Below are positions 41,775 through 50,846 of a DNA stretch of 64,000 nucleotides, piece after piece. Source of the stretch: JBKBKC01 sp046294265 (GTDB lineage Bacteria > Pseudomonadota > Alphaproteobacteria > Rhodobacterales > Rhodobacteraceae). The notes under the pieces were generated by a model. That model did not search any database. It was not told where the DNA came from and saw only the letters and a list, made by a program, of their open reading frames with translations. Where the stretch lies: NCBI GenBank assembly GCA_046294265.1, contig JBKBKC010000003.1, positions 62,001-126,000 on the forward strand, read 5' to 3'. How positions within the stretch are numbered: position 1 is the stretch's first letter; every line of letters begins with the position of its first letter. Both the position numbers and the translations under genes were made by a program.

Positions 41775-42413
41775 TCAGGCGGCGGCGGTCAGGGCCTGTG
41801 CGACCGCCTCGGCCAGCGCCGCGTGGCCGTCGGGGGTGAGGTGGACGCCATCGGTGGGGCTGACCTCTGCATGGGCACCGGCATCGAGGAACATGCAGCC
41901 CCGCGCCCGCGCCAGCCCCGCGATGAGGGGGGCGAGGGCCTGCGATTTCGCGGCCCCGCCCAGGAACTCGCCCGCGAGGCAGCCGGTTTCCTGCACCGGG
42001 GCGGGGGCGATGAGGAGGATGCGCAGATCGGGGTGGCGCGCGGCCATCTCGGGGGCAAGCGCATAGTCCACCAGCCCGGCAAGGCCCGAGAGCACCTTGC
42101 CCGGGGTCGCGCCGAAGCGGGCCTTCACGTCATTGGTGCCCAAGCTGATCGCCAGCCAGTCGAGCGGGCCGTGGGTATTGAGCGCGATCCTGAGGCCGAT
42201 GTTGCCGTCCATATGCGCACCCATCACCGGGTCGGGGAATTGCGCGGTGCGGCCGGGCAGCCCCTCTTCGGCCACTTCCCAGTCCGGGCCGAGGGTGGCG
42301 GCAAGGCGGGTGGGCCAGCGGGTGGCCGCGTCATAGCGGGCATAGACCCCGCGCTGGTCGATGGGGGGCGTGCCGTGGGTGTTGCTGTCACCAAAGCAAA
42401 GGAGGCGGGGCAT
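41775..42413 (-). CDS. SGNH/GDSL hydrolase (arylesterase-like)
   Basis: A 212-residue GDSL-family esterase. Block I is LLCFGDSNTHG with the nucleophile Ser; block III is AISLGTNDVKARFG; and the C-terminal Asp-His pair sits in PTDGVHLTPDGHAALAEAV. No signal peptide is visible, so it is probably cytoplasmic. It closely resembles bacterial arylesterases with broad ester specificity. It is divergent from the thioredoxin-like gene. Confidence 0.9.
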   Translation of the reverse strand: MPRLLCFGDSNTHGTPPIDQRGVYARYDAATRWPTRLAATLGPDWEVAEEGLPGRTAQFPDPVMGAHMDGNIGLRIALNTHGPLDWLAISLGTNDVKARFGATPGKVLSGLAGLVDYALAPEMAARHPDLRILLIAPAPVQETGCLAGEFLGGAAKSQALAPLIAGLARARGCMFLDAGAHAEVSPTDGVHLTPDGHAALAEAVAQALTAAA

Positions 42414-42520
42414 CGGGGGCTATTCCTCTGGTATGGGGTGCGGGGGCGATCAAGCCCCCTTGGCCTTTCGCGTCTTGCCCCACATATAGGGCGCAAAGAG
42501 GGCAGCCACGAGGGGATGCG

Positions 42521-43459
42521 ATGTTCGGCTTTGGCGGGAAGGGGGCAAAGGATGCCCCGGCGGCACCGGCGGCGGCAGGGGCCGCGGGCGCGGAGGTGAT
42601 CCGCGACGTGACGGAAAAGACATTCGTGAAGGACGTGATCGAGGCGAGCCGCGAGGTGCCGATCATCGTCGATTTCTGGGCGCCGTGGTGCGGGCCCTGC
42701 AAGGCGCTGACGCCCGCCATCGAGGGCGCGGTGAAGGCGGCCAAGGGGCGCGTGCGGCTGGCCAAGGTGAATGTGGACGAGAACCAGATGATCGCGGCGC
42801 AGTTGCGCGTGCAGTCGATCCCCACGGTCTATGCGTTCTGGCAGGGGCAGCCGGTGGACGGGTTCCAGGGCGCGCTGCCTGCGTCGGAGGTGAAGGCCTT
42901 CGTGGACCGCGTGGCCGACATGGGCGGCGACGGGGGGCTGGGTGCCGCGCTGGAGGCGGCCGAGGCGATGCTGACGGAGGGCGCTGCGGTGGATGCGGCC
43001 GAGACGTTTGCCGCGATCCTGGGCGAAGAGCCCGAGAATGCGGCGGCCTACGGTGGCCTCGTGCGCGCGCATCTGGCGCTGGGCGAGATCGACCGGGCGC
43101 AGGCGCTGGTGGATGCGGCCCCGCCAAAGATCGCGGGAGCCAAGGAGATCGAGGCCGCAAGGGCGCAGATCGAGCTGGCGCGGCAGGCCGAGAGGGCGGG
43201 CCCGGTGGCGGACTTGCGCGCGGCGGTCGAGGCGGATGCGGGCGACCTTCAGGCGCGGTTCGATCTGGCGCTGGCCCTGCAGGCGCAGGGTGACACGGGC
43301 GGGGCGGTGGATGAGCTTTTGGAACTGTTCCGGCGCGACCGGGAGTGGAACGAAGGGGCGGCCAAGGCGCAGCTGCTGATCATCTTCGAGGCGCTCAAGC
43401 CCAATGATCCGGTGGTGTTGCGCGGGCGGCGGCGGCTGGGGTCTATGGTTCTTGTGTGA
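42521..43459 (+). CDS. Thioredoxin-TPR co-chaperone, CnoX/YbbN-like
   Basis: A 312-residue protein. A short Ala-rich N-terminal part leads to a thioredoxin domain with Cys57-Gly-Pro-Cys60 in DFWAPWCGPCKAL and the cis-Pro site SIPTVYAFW. The second half is TPR-like helices (LGEEPENAAAYGGLVRAHLA and similar repeats). This is the CnoX/YbbN layout, a redox-linked chaperone that hands clients to GroEL. The two Cys residues are both kept, so thiol activity is possible. It precedes the LON-domain gene. Confidence 0.88.
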   Translation: MFGFGGKGAKDAPAAPAAAGAAGAEVIRDVTEKTFVKDVIEASREVPIIVDFWAPWCGPCKALTPAIEGAVKAAKGRVRLAKVNVDENQMIAAQLRVQSIPTVYAFWQGQPVDGFQGALPASEVKAFVDRVADMGGDGGLGAALEAAEAMLTEGAAVDAAETFAAILGEEPENAAAYGGLVRAHLALGEIDRAQALVDAAPPKIAGAKEIEAARAQIELARQAERAGPVADLRAAVEADAGDLQARFDLALALQAQGDTGGAVDELLELFRRDREWNEGAAKAQLLIIFEALKPNDPVVLRGRRRLGSMVLV

Positions 43460-43503
43460 CGGCGATTGCCGGGGGGCGGGCGCGGCCTAGATGACGGAAC
43501 ATC

Positions 43504-44163
43504 ATGAAGAACTTTGATCTGCCCGACACCATCGCCGTCTTTCCGCTGCCCGGGGCGCTCTTGCTGCCCCGCGCGCGGCTGCCCCTGCACATCTTCGAGC
43601 CGCGCTATCTGCAGATGCTGGACGATTGCCTGAAAACCCCGCACCGGCTGATCGGCATGATCCAGCCACGCGAGATGCCCAACGGGCACGAGGAAAAGGC
43701 GGGTGGCGAGAAGCGGCTGCATGCCATCGGCTGCGCGGGCCGCCTGACCGGGTTTTCCGAGACCGAGGACGGGCGCTACATGATCTCGCTCTCCGGCGTT
43801 TCGCGGTTCCGCGTCAAGGAGGAGGTGGCGGGGTTCACCCCCTATCGGCGCTGCATGGTGGACTGGGCCCCGTTCGGGCGCGACCTTGGCGGGGCCGAAG
43901 AGGACAAGGGGTTTGACCGGCCGGGGTTTCTGGACCTGCTGGGGCGGTTCTTCACGGCGATGGAGCTGTCCACCGACTGGTCGAGCCTGAAGGAAGCGGA
44001 CACCGAGCTTTTGATAAATTCGTTGTCGATGCTGTTGCCTTTTGGCCCCGAGGACAAGCAGGCGCTTTTGGAGGCGCCGTCGCTGAGCACGCGGCGCGAG
44101 ACGATGGTGACGCTGATCGAATTCGCCTTGCGGGGCGATGCGGGCGAGCAGGTGATGCAGTGA
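43504..44163 (+). CDS. LON peptidase substrate-binding domain protein
   Basis: A 219-residue protein consisting of a LON N-terminal-like domain: TIAVFPLPGALLLPRARLPL and HIFEPRYLQMLDDCL are the hallmark start. No ATPase or protease domain follows, so it is not Lon itself. Such stand-alone proteins are common in alphaproteobacteria and their role is not settled. Its stop overlaps the GTG of the Trm112-like gene, so they are coupled. Confidence 0.88.
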   Translation: MKNFDLPDTIAVFPLPGALLLPRARLPLHIFEPRYLQMLDDCLKTPHRLIGMIQPREMPNGHEEKAGGEKRLHAIGCAGRLTGFSETEDGRYMISLSGVSRFRVKEEVAGFTPYRRCMVDWAPFGRDLGGAEEDKGFDRPGFLDLLGRFFTAMELSTDWSSLKEADTELLINSLSMLLPFGPEDKQALLEAPSLSTRRETMVTLIEFALRGDAGEQVMQ

Positions 44164-44360
44164 CGCCGGTGGTTGTCGCCGAGGGCGCGCAGGCGTTCGA
44201 CCGGCGGATGCTGGAGGCGCTGGTCTGCCCGGTGACGCAGGCGGTTCTGAGCTATGACGCGGAGCGGCAGGAACTGGTGAGCCGGGCGGCGCATCTGGCC
44301 TATCCGATCCGCGACGGGATCCCGGTGATGCTGGTGAGCGAGGCGCGCGAGATCGACTAG
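44160..44360 (+). CDS. Trm112 family small zinc-binding-like protein
   Basis: A 66-residue protein of the Trm112/YcaR family, starting at GTG that overlaps the upstream stop (GTGA). The family phrase is LEALVCPVTQAVLSYD, and LAYPIRDGIPVMLVSEAR matches the C-terminal half. Only one Cys of the usual zinc-binding set remains, so zinc binding is doubtful. Members act as helper subunits for methyltransferases or other enzymes. Confidence 0.87.
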   Translation: MTPVVVAEGAQAFDRRMLEALVCPVTQAVLSYDAERQELVSRAAHLAYPIRDGIPVMLVSEAREID

Positions 44361-44376
44361 CGTGGCGCGGGCGGCA

Positions 44377-44427
44377 AGGCCGGGGGTTTCACCCCCGGGC
44401 CCCCAGGATATTTGGGCCAAGATGAAG
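44377..44427 (+). repeat. Dispersed intergenic hairpin element
   Basis: Hairpin CCGGGGGTTTCACCCCCGG followed by CCCCCAGGATATTTGGGCCA and an A-rich tail GATGAAG. It shares the GGATATTT core and layout with the copies at 32974, 56444 and 61094. It sits between the convergent Trm112-like and UbiH-like genes and could end transcripts from both sides. Confidence 0.6.
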
Positions 44428-44432
44428 TCAGG

Positions 44433-45659
44433 TCAGAGCGGCAGGCCACGCAGGAGTTGCGGGGTATTTCCCGTCAGGCCCGCCGCGCGGCGCATGAAGG
44501 CGCGGCGCAGGGTGGGGGTGGCGGTTACAATTCCCATGCCGAGGTCACGCAGCGGGCGCAGGATGGGATTGTCATTCGAGAACAACCGGTTGACCGAATC
44601 CATCCCCAGCGCCATGGCGGTGGTGTCGAAACGGCGCCAGGTCTGGTAGCGCGTGAGGACGTCCACGGCGCCGATATCCTCGCCCCGGCGGTGGGCGTGG
44701 GCGAGGGTTTCGGCAAGTGCTGCCACGTCGCGCAGGCCGAGGTTGAGGCCCTGGCCCGCGATGGGGTGGACGCCATGGGCGGCGTCGCCCGCCAGCGCCA
44801 GGCGCGGGGCGACCCAGCGTTCGGCGAGGGACAGCGACAGCGGGTAGGTGAAGCGGTCGCCGGCAAGGCGGAAATCCCCCAGGAAATCGCCGACGCGGGG
44901 AGCGAGGGCCGCGAGGTACTCGGCATCCGGCAGGGCCTGGATGGCAGCGGCGCGGGCCTCGGTTTCGGTCCAGACAAGCTGCGAGCGGTTGCCGGGCAGG
45001 GGCAGGATGGCGAGCGGGCCCTCGGGCATGAAGAACTGATGCGCGATGCCGTGGTGCGGGCGGTCGTGTTCGATGGCGGTCACCAGCGCCGTCTGGTCAT
45101 AGGCCCAGCCGGTGCGGCGCAGCCTTGCGCGGGTGGCGGTGCCGGACTGGCGGCCATCACAGCCGACGATCAGGCGGCCGGTCAGGGTCGCCCCCGAGGC
45201 GAGGGTGACGGAGGCGGCAGCAGGGGTGATGTCTTGCGCCACCACGGTCTGGCCGGGGTGGCGGGTGATGGCGGGGTGGGCGGCGGTGGCATCGCGCAGG
45301 GCGGTGTAGAGGAACCGATCCTCCAGCATCGCGCCCATCTGGCCATCCTCAAGCTCGGCGGCATCGAAATGCAGGAAGAAGGGCGAGGCGCCCTGCCCCG
45401 CGCGCCCGTCGCTGGCCTTGACCTGCAGGATGGGTTGGGACAGGTCGGCAACCTGCGGCCAGACATCGAGAGCGGTAAGGAGCCTGATGGAAGCGGCGGC
45501 CAGCGCGTAGGCGCGGCCGTCAAAGCCTCGCTCGGCCCGGGCGGGATCGGGGCGGGTGTCGATCAGCGCCGAGGTGAGGCCCGCCTGGGCCGCGGCCAGG
45601 GCCAGCGCGGGGCCGTTCAGGCCACCGCCCACGATGAGGATATCGGCGTCATGTGTCAT
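44433..45659 (-). CDS. ubiH: UbiH/COQ6-family FAD monooxygenase
   Basis: A 408-residue flavin monooxygenase that should hydroxylate a ubiquinone-pathway ring. The FAD motif is DILIVGGGLNGPALALAAAQ, the DG motif is LIVGCDGRQSG and the third FAD motif is LAGDAAHGVHPIAGQGLNLG. The exact ring position cannot be assigned from the motifs. The start ATG 45659 is chosen over a long upstream extension that would overlap the divergent amidase. Confidence 0.9.
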   Translation of the reverse strand: MTHDADILIVGGGLNGPALALAAAQAGLTSALIDTRPDPARAERGFDGRAYALAAASIRLLTALDVWPQVADLSQPILQVKASDGRAGQGASPFFLHFDAAELEDGQMGAMLEDRFLYTALRDATAAHPAITRHPGQTVVAQDITPAAASVTLASGATLTGRLIVGCDGRQSGTATRARLRRTGWAYDQTALVTAIEHDRPHHGIAHQFFMPEGPLAILPLPGNRSQLVWTETEARAAAIQALPDAEYLAALAPRVGDFLGDFRLAGDRFTYPLSLSLAERWVAPRLALAGDAAHGVHPIAGQGLNLGLRDVAALAETLAHAHRRGEDIGAVDVLTRYQTWRRFDTTAMALGMDSVNRLFSNDNPILRPLRDLGMGIVTATPTLRRAFMRRAAGLTGNTPQLLRGLPL

Positions 45660-45744
45660 GGGCCGCAATATGGCGGGGGGCGCGGGATTGTCCATGCGTT
45701 GCGGTGACGCTAGCGTTTGGCGGGGAATGCAGCGGGGGCGCGCG

Positions 45745-47070
45745 ATGGACTGGCGGTGGATGACGGCGGGCGACCTGGGGCGGGCCATCGGGGCCGGGCG
45801 GATCAATGCGATGGAACTGACCGAGGCGTTTCTGGATGCGGCTGTGGCGCATCCTGAGGGTGCGCGCATCTATGCCCGCATGACGCCGCGCCGCGCGCGG
45901 TCGATGGCAATGGCGGCGGCGGACCGGGCCAAGGCGGGGCGGCGGCTGGGGGTGCTGGACGGGGTGCCTTTGTCCTGGAAGGACAATATCGACGCGGCGG
46001 GGGCGGGGTGCGAGGCAGGCTCGGCCCTGCTGAGGGGCCGGGTGCCGGTGGCGGATGCGGAGGTGTTGCATGCGGCCACGACGGCGGGGCTGGTGTGCCT
46101 GGGCAAGACGCACATGTCGGAGCTGGCGTTTTCAGGGCTGGGGCTGAACCCGGTGACGGCGACCCCGCCCTGCCGGAATTTCCCCGGCGCGGTGCCGGGG
46201 GGATCATCCTCGGGCGGGGCGGCATCGGTGACGCATGGGCTGGCAGCGGGGTCGGTGGGGACGGACACGGGCGGGTCGGTGCGCATCCCTGCGGCGTGGA
46301 ACGATCTGGTGGGGTTCAAGGCGGCGCCGGGGCGGCTGTCGTTGCGGGGGATCGTGCCGCTGTGCCTGCGGTTCGACGTGCCGGGGCCGATCGCGCGGTC
46401 GGTGGAGGATTGCGCGCTGATCCTGGCGGCGATGGAGGGCGGGCCGGTGCCGGACCTGGAGGGCGCTACGGTGCGGGGCGCGCGGCTGGCGGCGCTGGAG
46501 ACGGTGGCGCTTGAGGCGCTGCGCGAGGCGCCGGGGGTGGGGTTCGACACCGCCGCCGACCGGCTGGCGCGGGCGGGCGCGCGGGTGGAGCGGTTGGCCG
46601 CCCCCGAGGTGGCCGAGGCGATGGCGCTGGCGGGGGTGCTGTTCACGCCCGAGGCCTATGGGCTGTGGCGGGAGGTGATCGAGGCCGCGCCGGACAGGAT
46701 GTATGTGCGGATATTGGAGCGGTTCCGGCAGGGCGGGGCGGTGTCCGCGGCCGACTATGTGGCCGCGTGGCGGCGGCTGGAGGAGCTGCGGGCGATCTGG
46801 GCCGCGCGGGTGGCGGCGTTCGATGCGGTGATCCTGCCCACATCGCCCATCCTGCCGCCGGATGCGGCGCGGCTTTTGGCGGACGATGCCTATTATGTGG
46901 GCGAGAACCTGCTGGCGCTGCGCAACACGCGGATCGGGAACCTGATGGGGGCGGCGGCGGTGAGCCTGCCGACGGGGCAGCCAAGCTGCGGGATCATGCT
47001 GATGGCGGGGCCGGGGCAGGAGGGGCGGCTGATGCGGCTGGCGGCGGGGGCGGAGCGGGCGCTGGGGTAG
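45745..47070 (+). CDS. Amidase (amidase-signature family)
   Basis: A 441-residue amidase-signature enzyme that hydrolyses amide bonds. The Ser-cisSer-Lys triad is visible: Lys in VPLSWKDNIDAAG, cis-Ser in GAVPGGSSSGGAAS, and the nucleophile Ser in VGTDTGGSVRIPAA. The substrate is unknown, and it does not look like GatA because no GatB or GatC gene is near. ATG 45745 is preferred, with GGGGGCG upstream; ATG 45727 is possible. It converges on the amylosucrase gene. Confidence 0.9.
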   Translation: MDWRWMTAGDLGRAIGAGRINAMELTEAFLDAAVAHPEGARIYARMTPRRARSMAMAAADRAKAGRRLGVLDGVPLSWKDNIDAAGAGCEAGSALLRGRVPVADAEVLHAATTAGLVCLGKTHMSELAFSGLGLNPVTATPPCRNFPGAVPGGSSSGGAASVTHGLAAGSVGTDTGGSVRIPAAWNDLVGFKAAPGRLSLRGIVPLCLRFDVPGPIARSVEDCALILAAMEGGPVPDLEGATVRGARLAALETVALEALREAPGVGFDTAADRLARAGARVERLAAPEVAEAMALAGVLFTPEAYGLWREVIEAAPDRMYVRILERFRQGGAVSAADYVAAWRRLEELRAIWAARVAAFDAVILPTSPILPPDAARLLADDAYYVGENLLALRNTRIGNLMGAAAVSLPTGQPSCGIMLMAGPGQEGRLMRLAAGAERALG

Positions 47071-47097
47071 GGGCTTCGGGGGCGGCGGTGGTGCCCG

Positions 47098-47140
47098 CCC
47101 CCCCTCCCCATCCCTCCCCCACGAGGGGGGAGGGAGGTGC
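47098..47140. repeat. GC-rich hairpin between convergent genes
   Basis: Arms TCCCTCCCCC (47111-47120) and GGGGGAGGGA (47126-47135) fold into a strong hairpin between the amidase and amylosucrase stops. No clear T-run follows on either strand. It could still stall polymerase and separate the transcripts. Confidence 0.5.
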
Positions 47141-47167
47141 CAGCGGCGGCGGTGCGTCCTTGGGCGG

Positions 47168-49051
47168 TCAGGTCAGCCAGAGGCGGGCGTAGGGCGGCAG
47201 CGCGATGCTGTCGTGGAAGGTGGCCACGGGCGCGTCGGAGAGCGCGTCGTGCATCCGGGTGATGCCTGCGGCGCGGGCGAAGGTGGCGGGCAGGTGGTGC
47301 CAGCTTTCGGTGACGTTGTAGAGGCACAGGATCGTGCCTGCGGGGGCCTGGCGGGCGACGGCCAGCAAGGCCGGGTTGCCGGTGTCGGGCACCACCGTCG
47401 GGTGGGCGGCGTGCAGGCCGGGGGTGGCGCGGCGGCGGGCGAGGATGTGGCGCAGGCCGCGAAAGAGCCGCGCGGCGGGGGTCTGGCCGGTCTCGCGCGC
47501 CTCGGCGGCCTGCCAGTCCATCATGGGGCGGTGGAGCCAGCGGCTGTCATGGGCGTGGTCGGGGCGGCTGCGGTAGCTGTGGTCGTTCAGCAGCGCCAGT
47601 TCGTCGCCCATGTAGATGAGCGGGATGCCCCCCCAGGCGGCGATGATCGCATGGGCCATCAGGATGCGCTGGAGGGCGAGTTCGGCGGCCCCGGCATCCC
47701 CTGCCACCTGCGCCGCCTCCAGCCCCGCGAGCGCGGCGAGGCTGCCGGAGATGCGGCAATCGCCCGTGGCCGCGTTTTCCTGAAAAGGCGCACCGCGCGC
47801 AAAGCTGCCGGGGAAGGTGCCGCGGTAGAAGTCAGACAGGAAGGCGCGGTGGCCGGGGCCGGAGATGTTCAGGGCGCCTGCATCCTCATCCGTGATGGCC
47901 CAGCCGATGTCGTCGTGGCAGCGCAGGTAGGTGGCGTAGGTGGCATTGGTCAGGGTGGGGGGGAAATGCCTGCGCATCACATGCGTCATCAGCCGCGAGT
48001 CGCGGGTGGCGAGCGCGCCCCAGATCTGCACCATCAGGGAATTGTGGTAGGCAAGGTTCGCCTCGCGCCCGTCATGGGCACCCCGGCCCAGATAGGGCAG
48101 CATCTCGGCGGGGCCCACGATGGCCTCGGCCAGGTGGATCACGGCGGGGCAGGTGATGCGGCAGACGGCGCGCAGCGCCTGGAGCAGCATGTGCACCTCG
48201 GGCTCGGACTGGCATCTTGTCCCGAGGCGTTTCCACATGAAGGCCACGGCATCGAGGCGCAGGACATCGACGCCCTTGTTGGCGAGGAACAGCATCACCT
48301 CGGCGATTTCCAGGAATACCTGCGGGTTGGCCCAGTTCAGATCCCACTGGTGGTCGTTGAAGGTGGTCCAGACCCATTTGCCAAGGGCGGCATCGTGGGT
48401 GAAATTGCCCGGCGCGTTGTCGGGGAACACCTCGACCAGCGTTTCCTCATAGGCGCGCGGCTGCGTGTCGTCGTCGAACATCAGGTAATAGGCCTGATAG
48501 TCCGGATCGCCCTTGGCGGCCTTCCGCGCCCAGGCGTGTTCCCGGGCCGTATGGTTCAGCACCAGATCGACGCAGAGGTTGATGCCCTCGGTCCGCAGGG
48601 CGCGGGCGAGGGTTTCAAGGTCATCCATCGTGCCGTAGGCGGGGTTGATGCGGCGATAGTCCATCACCGAATAGCCGCCGTCGCTGTCGCCGGGGCGGGG
48701 TTTCAGGCAGGGCATGAGGTGGACATAGGTGATGCCGAGATCGCGCAGGTAGGGCAGTTTGTCGAGCACCCCGAGGAGGTTGCCCGCAAAGCGGTCGATG
48801 TAGAACACATAGCCCGCGCGGTCGGGGCGCTGGAACCAGTCGGGTTCAAGGTCGCGGATCAGGTCGAGGCGGCGCAGGTCGGCAGGGCGGGCGGCCCAGC
48901 CCTTGCGCATCGCCTTCAGCAGGCGGTCGTGGAACGCGGAATAATCGGGGCGGTGGCCATAGAGCGCGCCCAGCATGGGCCAGAGATCGGGGGCGGAACG
49001 GGCGAGGCGCAGGTCGAAGATGTCATCGTCGGGGGGGGCGGTCTTTGGCAT
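47168..49051 (-). CDS. Amylosucrase (GH13)
   Basis: A 627-residue GH13 enzyme that makes alpha-1,4-glucan from sucrose, releasing fructose. Catalytic residues fit Neisseria amylosucrase: Asp267 in VLRLDAVAFMWKRLG, Glu309 in VIHLAEAIVGPAEM, and the transition-state Asp380 in YLRCHDDIGWAITDEDAG. The N-terminal helical part with DYSAFHDRLLKAM is also typical. GGAGGAT precedes ATG 49051. No signal peptide is visible and no sucrose genes are near, so it acts alone here; substrate supply is unclear. Confidence 0.93.
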   Translation of the reverse strand: MPKTAPPDDDIFDLRLARSAPDLWPMLGALYGHRPDYSAFHDRLLKAMRKGWAARPADLRRLDLIRDLEPDWFQRPDRAGYVFYIDRFAGNLLGVLDKLPYLRDLGITYVHLMPCLKPRPGDSDGGYSVMDYRRINPAYGTMDDLETLARALRTEGINLCVDLVLNHTAREHAWARKAAKGDPDYQAYYLMFDDDTQPRAYEETLVEVFPDNAPGNFTHDAALGKWVWTTFNDHQWDLNWANPQVFLEIAEVMLFLANKGVDVLRLDAVAFMWKRLGTRCQSEPEVHMLLQALRAVCRITCPAVIHLAEAIVGPAEMLPYLGRGAHDGREANLAYHNSLMVQIWGALATRDSRLMTHVMRRHFPPTLTNATYATYLRCHDDIGWAITDEDAGALNISGPGHRAFLSDFYRGTFPGSFARGAPFQENAATGDCRISGSLAALAGLEAAQVAGDAGAAELALQRILMAHAIIAAWGGIPLIYMGDELALLNDHSYRSRPDHAHDSRWLHRPMMDWQAAEARETGQTPAARLFRGLRHILARRRATPGLHAAHPTVVPDTGNPALLAVARQAPAGTILCLYNVTESWHHLPATFARAAGITRMHDALSDAPVATFHDSIALPPYARLWLT

Positions 49052-49109
49052 CGGATCCTCCGCCGGGTCAGCGACAGGATAGGTGGGCCAAAGCGGTTTG
49101 GAAAGAGGC

Positions 49110-49613
49110 TCAGGGCCGGATGAGCAGCCGGGTTTCGTGGCGGATGCGGGGGGCGATCCAGAACAGGTCGGCCCGCGCGAAGGCCACGCAGCCCGCGGTG
49201 GGGTGGCGCGGCCTGCGCCAGGTGTGGACGAAGATGGCCGAGCCGTGGCCCGGATCGGCATGGGGCCAGTTCCAGTCGGTCAGCAGGATCAGGTCATAGA
49301 CCGGACACGCGCGCATCAGGCGTTCGTGGCCAAAGGAATGGGGCGCGCGGACGGGCAGGTTGTAGTCGGGGTCGGCGGCGTCGTCCGACCAGAGGTCGGC
49401 GGGCGTGAGCGGCAGCGCCCAGTCGGCGGGCCGCGTGATGCGGTCGGCGCGGTAGAGCATTCCGACCAGGCGGTGGGTGCCTGCGGGCGTGGCCCCGTCG
49501 CCCTCGCGTTTCGCGCGCGCGGGCACGATGCCGCCGCGCCCGACGCTGACCGGGAAGCGGCGGCCCATGAACCAGGCGCCCCAGCGGGTCACGGTGATGT
49601 CGGCGGGCTTCAT
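49110..49613 (-). CDS. L,D-transpeptidase family protein
   Basis: A 167-residue YkuD-type domain. The catalytic region contains His130 (GSAIFVHTWRRPRHPTAG) and Cys142 in HPTAGCVAFARADLF. The expected Ser/Thr-x-Gly-Cys form appears as TAGC. No signal peptide is seen, so it may need another route to the periplasm, or be cytoplasmic. Its ATG overlaps the ribA stop (ATGA). Such proteins make or edit peptidoglycan cross-links. Confidence 0.87.
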   Translation of the reverse strand: MKPADITVTRWGAWFMGRRFPVSVGRGGIVPARAKREGDGATPAGTHRLVGMLYRADRITRPADWALPLTPADLWSDDAADPDYNLPVRAPHSFGHERLMRACPVYDLILLTDWNWPHADPGHGSAIFVHTWRRPRHPTAGCVAFARADLFWIAPRIRHETRLLIRP

Positions 49614-50698
49614 GGCAGGTGGCCCGATTTGGCGGCCTTGGTGGCCAGATAGGCGCGATTCTGCGCCGTCTCGCCCACATGCAGGGGCACCCGTTCGGCC
49701 ACCCGCACCCCGCTGGCCTGCATCATGTCGATCTTGCGGGGATTGTTGGTCATCAGCCGCACCGCCGAAAACCCCATGCGGCGCAGGAGGGCGGCCCCGA
49801 TGCGGAAATCACGTTCGTCATCCTCGAACCCCAGGCGGTGGTTTGCCTCGACCGTATCGAACCCCTGATCCTGCAAGGCATAGGCGCGCAGCTTGTTGGC
49901 AAGGCCGATGCCACGCCCCTCTTGGTTGAGATAGAGCAGCACCCCCGCCCCCTCGGCCCCCATCTGCGCCAGCGCCGCGCGCAACTGCGGGCCGCAATCG
50001 CATTTCAAGGACCCCAGCACATCACCGGTGAAACAGGCCGAATGCAGGCGGGCGAGGACGGGGGCGGCGCGGTCGGGGCGGCCGATCTCGATGGCGTAGT
50101 GTTCCGCGCCGCCATCCTCGGGGCGAAAGACATGCACGCGGCCCGCCTGCGACGCGGCCATCGGCAGGCGGGCCGAGACGACGGCGTGGAGGGGGGAAAA
50201 CCGGGTGAGTTCCGGCAGCACCTCGGCCAGCGGCAGCACGGTCAGGCCATGGGCGGCGGCCAGCGGCAGGGGGTCGGGGATCGGCACCACAAGGGCGGCA
50301 GGCAACAGATGCGCGGATTTGGCCAGGAGGAGGGCGGCGCGGTGCAGGGCCGCCCCGCCGTCGCGGGTGCTGCGAAACGGGCCCTTCATCGGCACGGTCA
50401 GATCATCGGCGGGGTCGGCCACGGCGGCCACCCAGTCGGCCCCCGCATCCGCCGGCAGGATCAGCCGCGCCAGATCGCCGTCATAGGCGCGGGCCTTCAG
50501 CGTTTCCGCCCGCCGCGCCGTGATCGCCAGTTCCGGCAGCCCCAGGTCGCGCAGGTCGGCCAGCCGCGCGGGCGTCACAGCCTCGGCCGCCGCCACCACC
50601 GCACCTGCGCCCGCATCCGTCAGCACCACGGGCACACCCATGCGCAGGTCACCCCGCGCGCGGGCCAGCCGTTCGGTGGCGGTCAGGATCAGGGTCAT
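49610..50698 (-). CDS. ribA: GTP cyclohydrolase II RibA with N-terminal extension
   Basis: A 362-residue protein whose second half is a RibA core, the first step of riboflavin synthesis. The zinc Cys cluster is HSACFTGDVLGSLKCDCGPQL without the first H in stretch, and the catalytic loop is LNQEGRGIGLANKLRAY; KIDMMQASGVRV closes the family match. The first 150 residues lack the DREDEGDL-type acidic site of DHBP synthase, so they are not an active RibB domain. AGGAGGTG precedes ATG 50698. It is followed by the L,D-transpeptidase gene. Confidence 0.93.
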   Translation of the reverse strand: MTLILTATERLARARGDLRMGVPVVLTDAGAGAVVAAAEAVTPARLADLRDLGLPELAITARRAETLKARAYDGDLARLILPADAGADWVAAVADPADDLTVPMKGPFRSTRDGGAALHRAALLLAKSAHLLPAALVVPIPDPLPLAAAHGLTVLPLAEVLPELTRFSPLHAVVSARLPMAASQAGRVHVFRPEDGGAEHYAIEIGRPDRAAPVLARLHSACFTGDVLGSLKCDCGPQLRAALAQMGAEGAGVLLYLNQEGRGIGLANKLRAYALQDQGFDTVEANHRLGFEDDERDFRIGAALLRRMGFSAVRLMTNNPRKIDMMQASGVRVAERVPLHVGETAQNRAYLATKAAKSGHLP

Positions 50699-50846
50699 GG
50701 CACCTCCTGCCCATCTCCTATCCGGGGACGCGGGAAATTGAAACATAGCCGCCCCAGGCGACACGTCCGCGTGAGAGATGTGCAAGGAAACTTGTCACAG
50801 CAGCGTGCGGCGCGCATTTCGAGTGGAACTGATGGAGGACAACACC

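Noticed and set aside
49610..50698. Bifunctional RibB-RibA fusion
   Set aside because: The N-terminal half lacks the DHBP synthase acidic motif, so only the RibA activity is supported.
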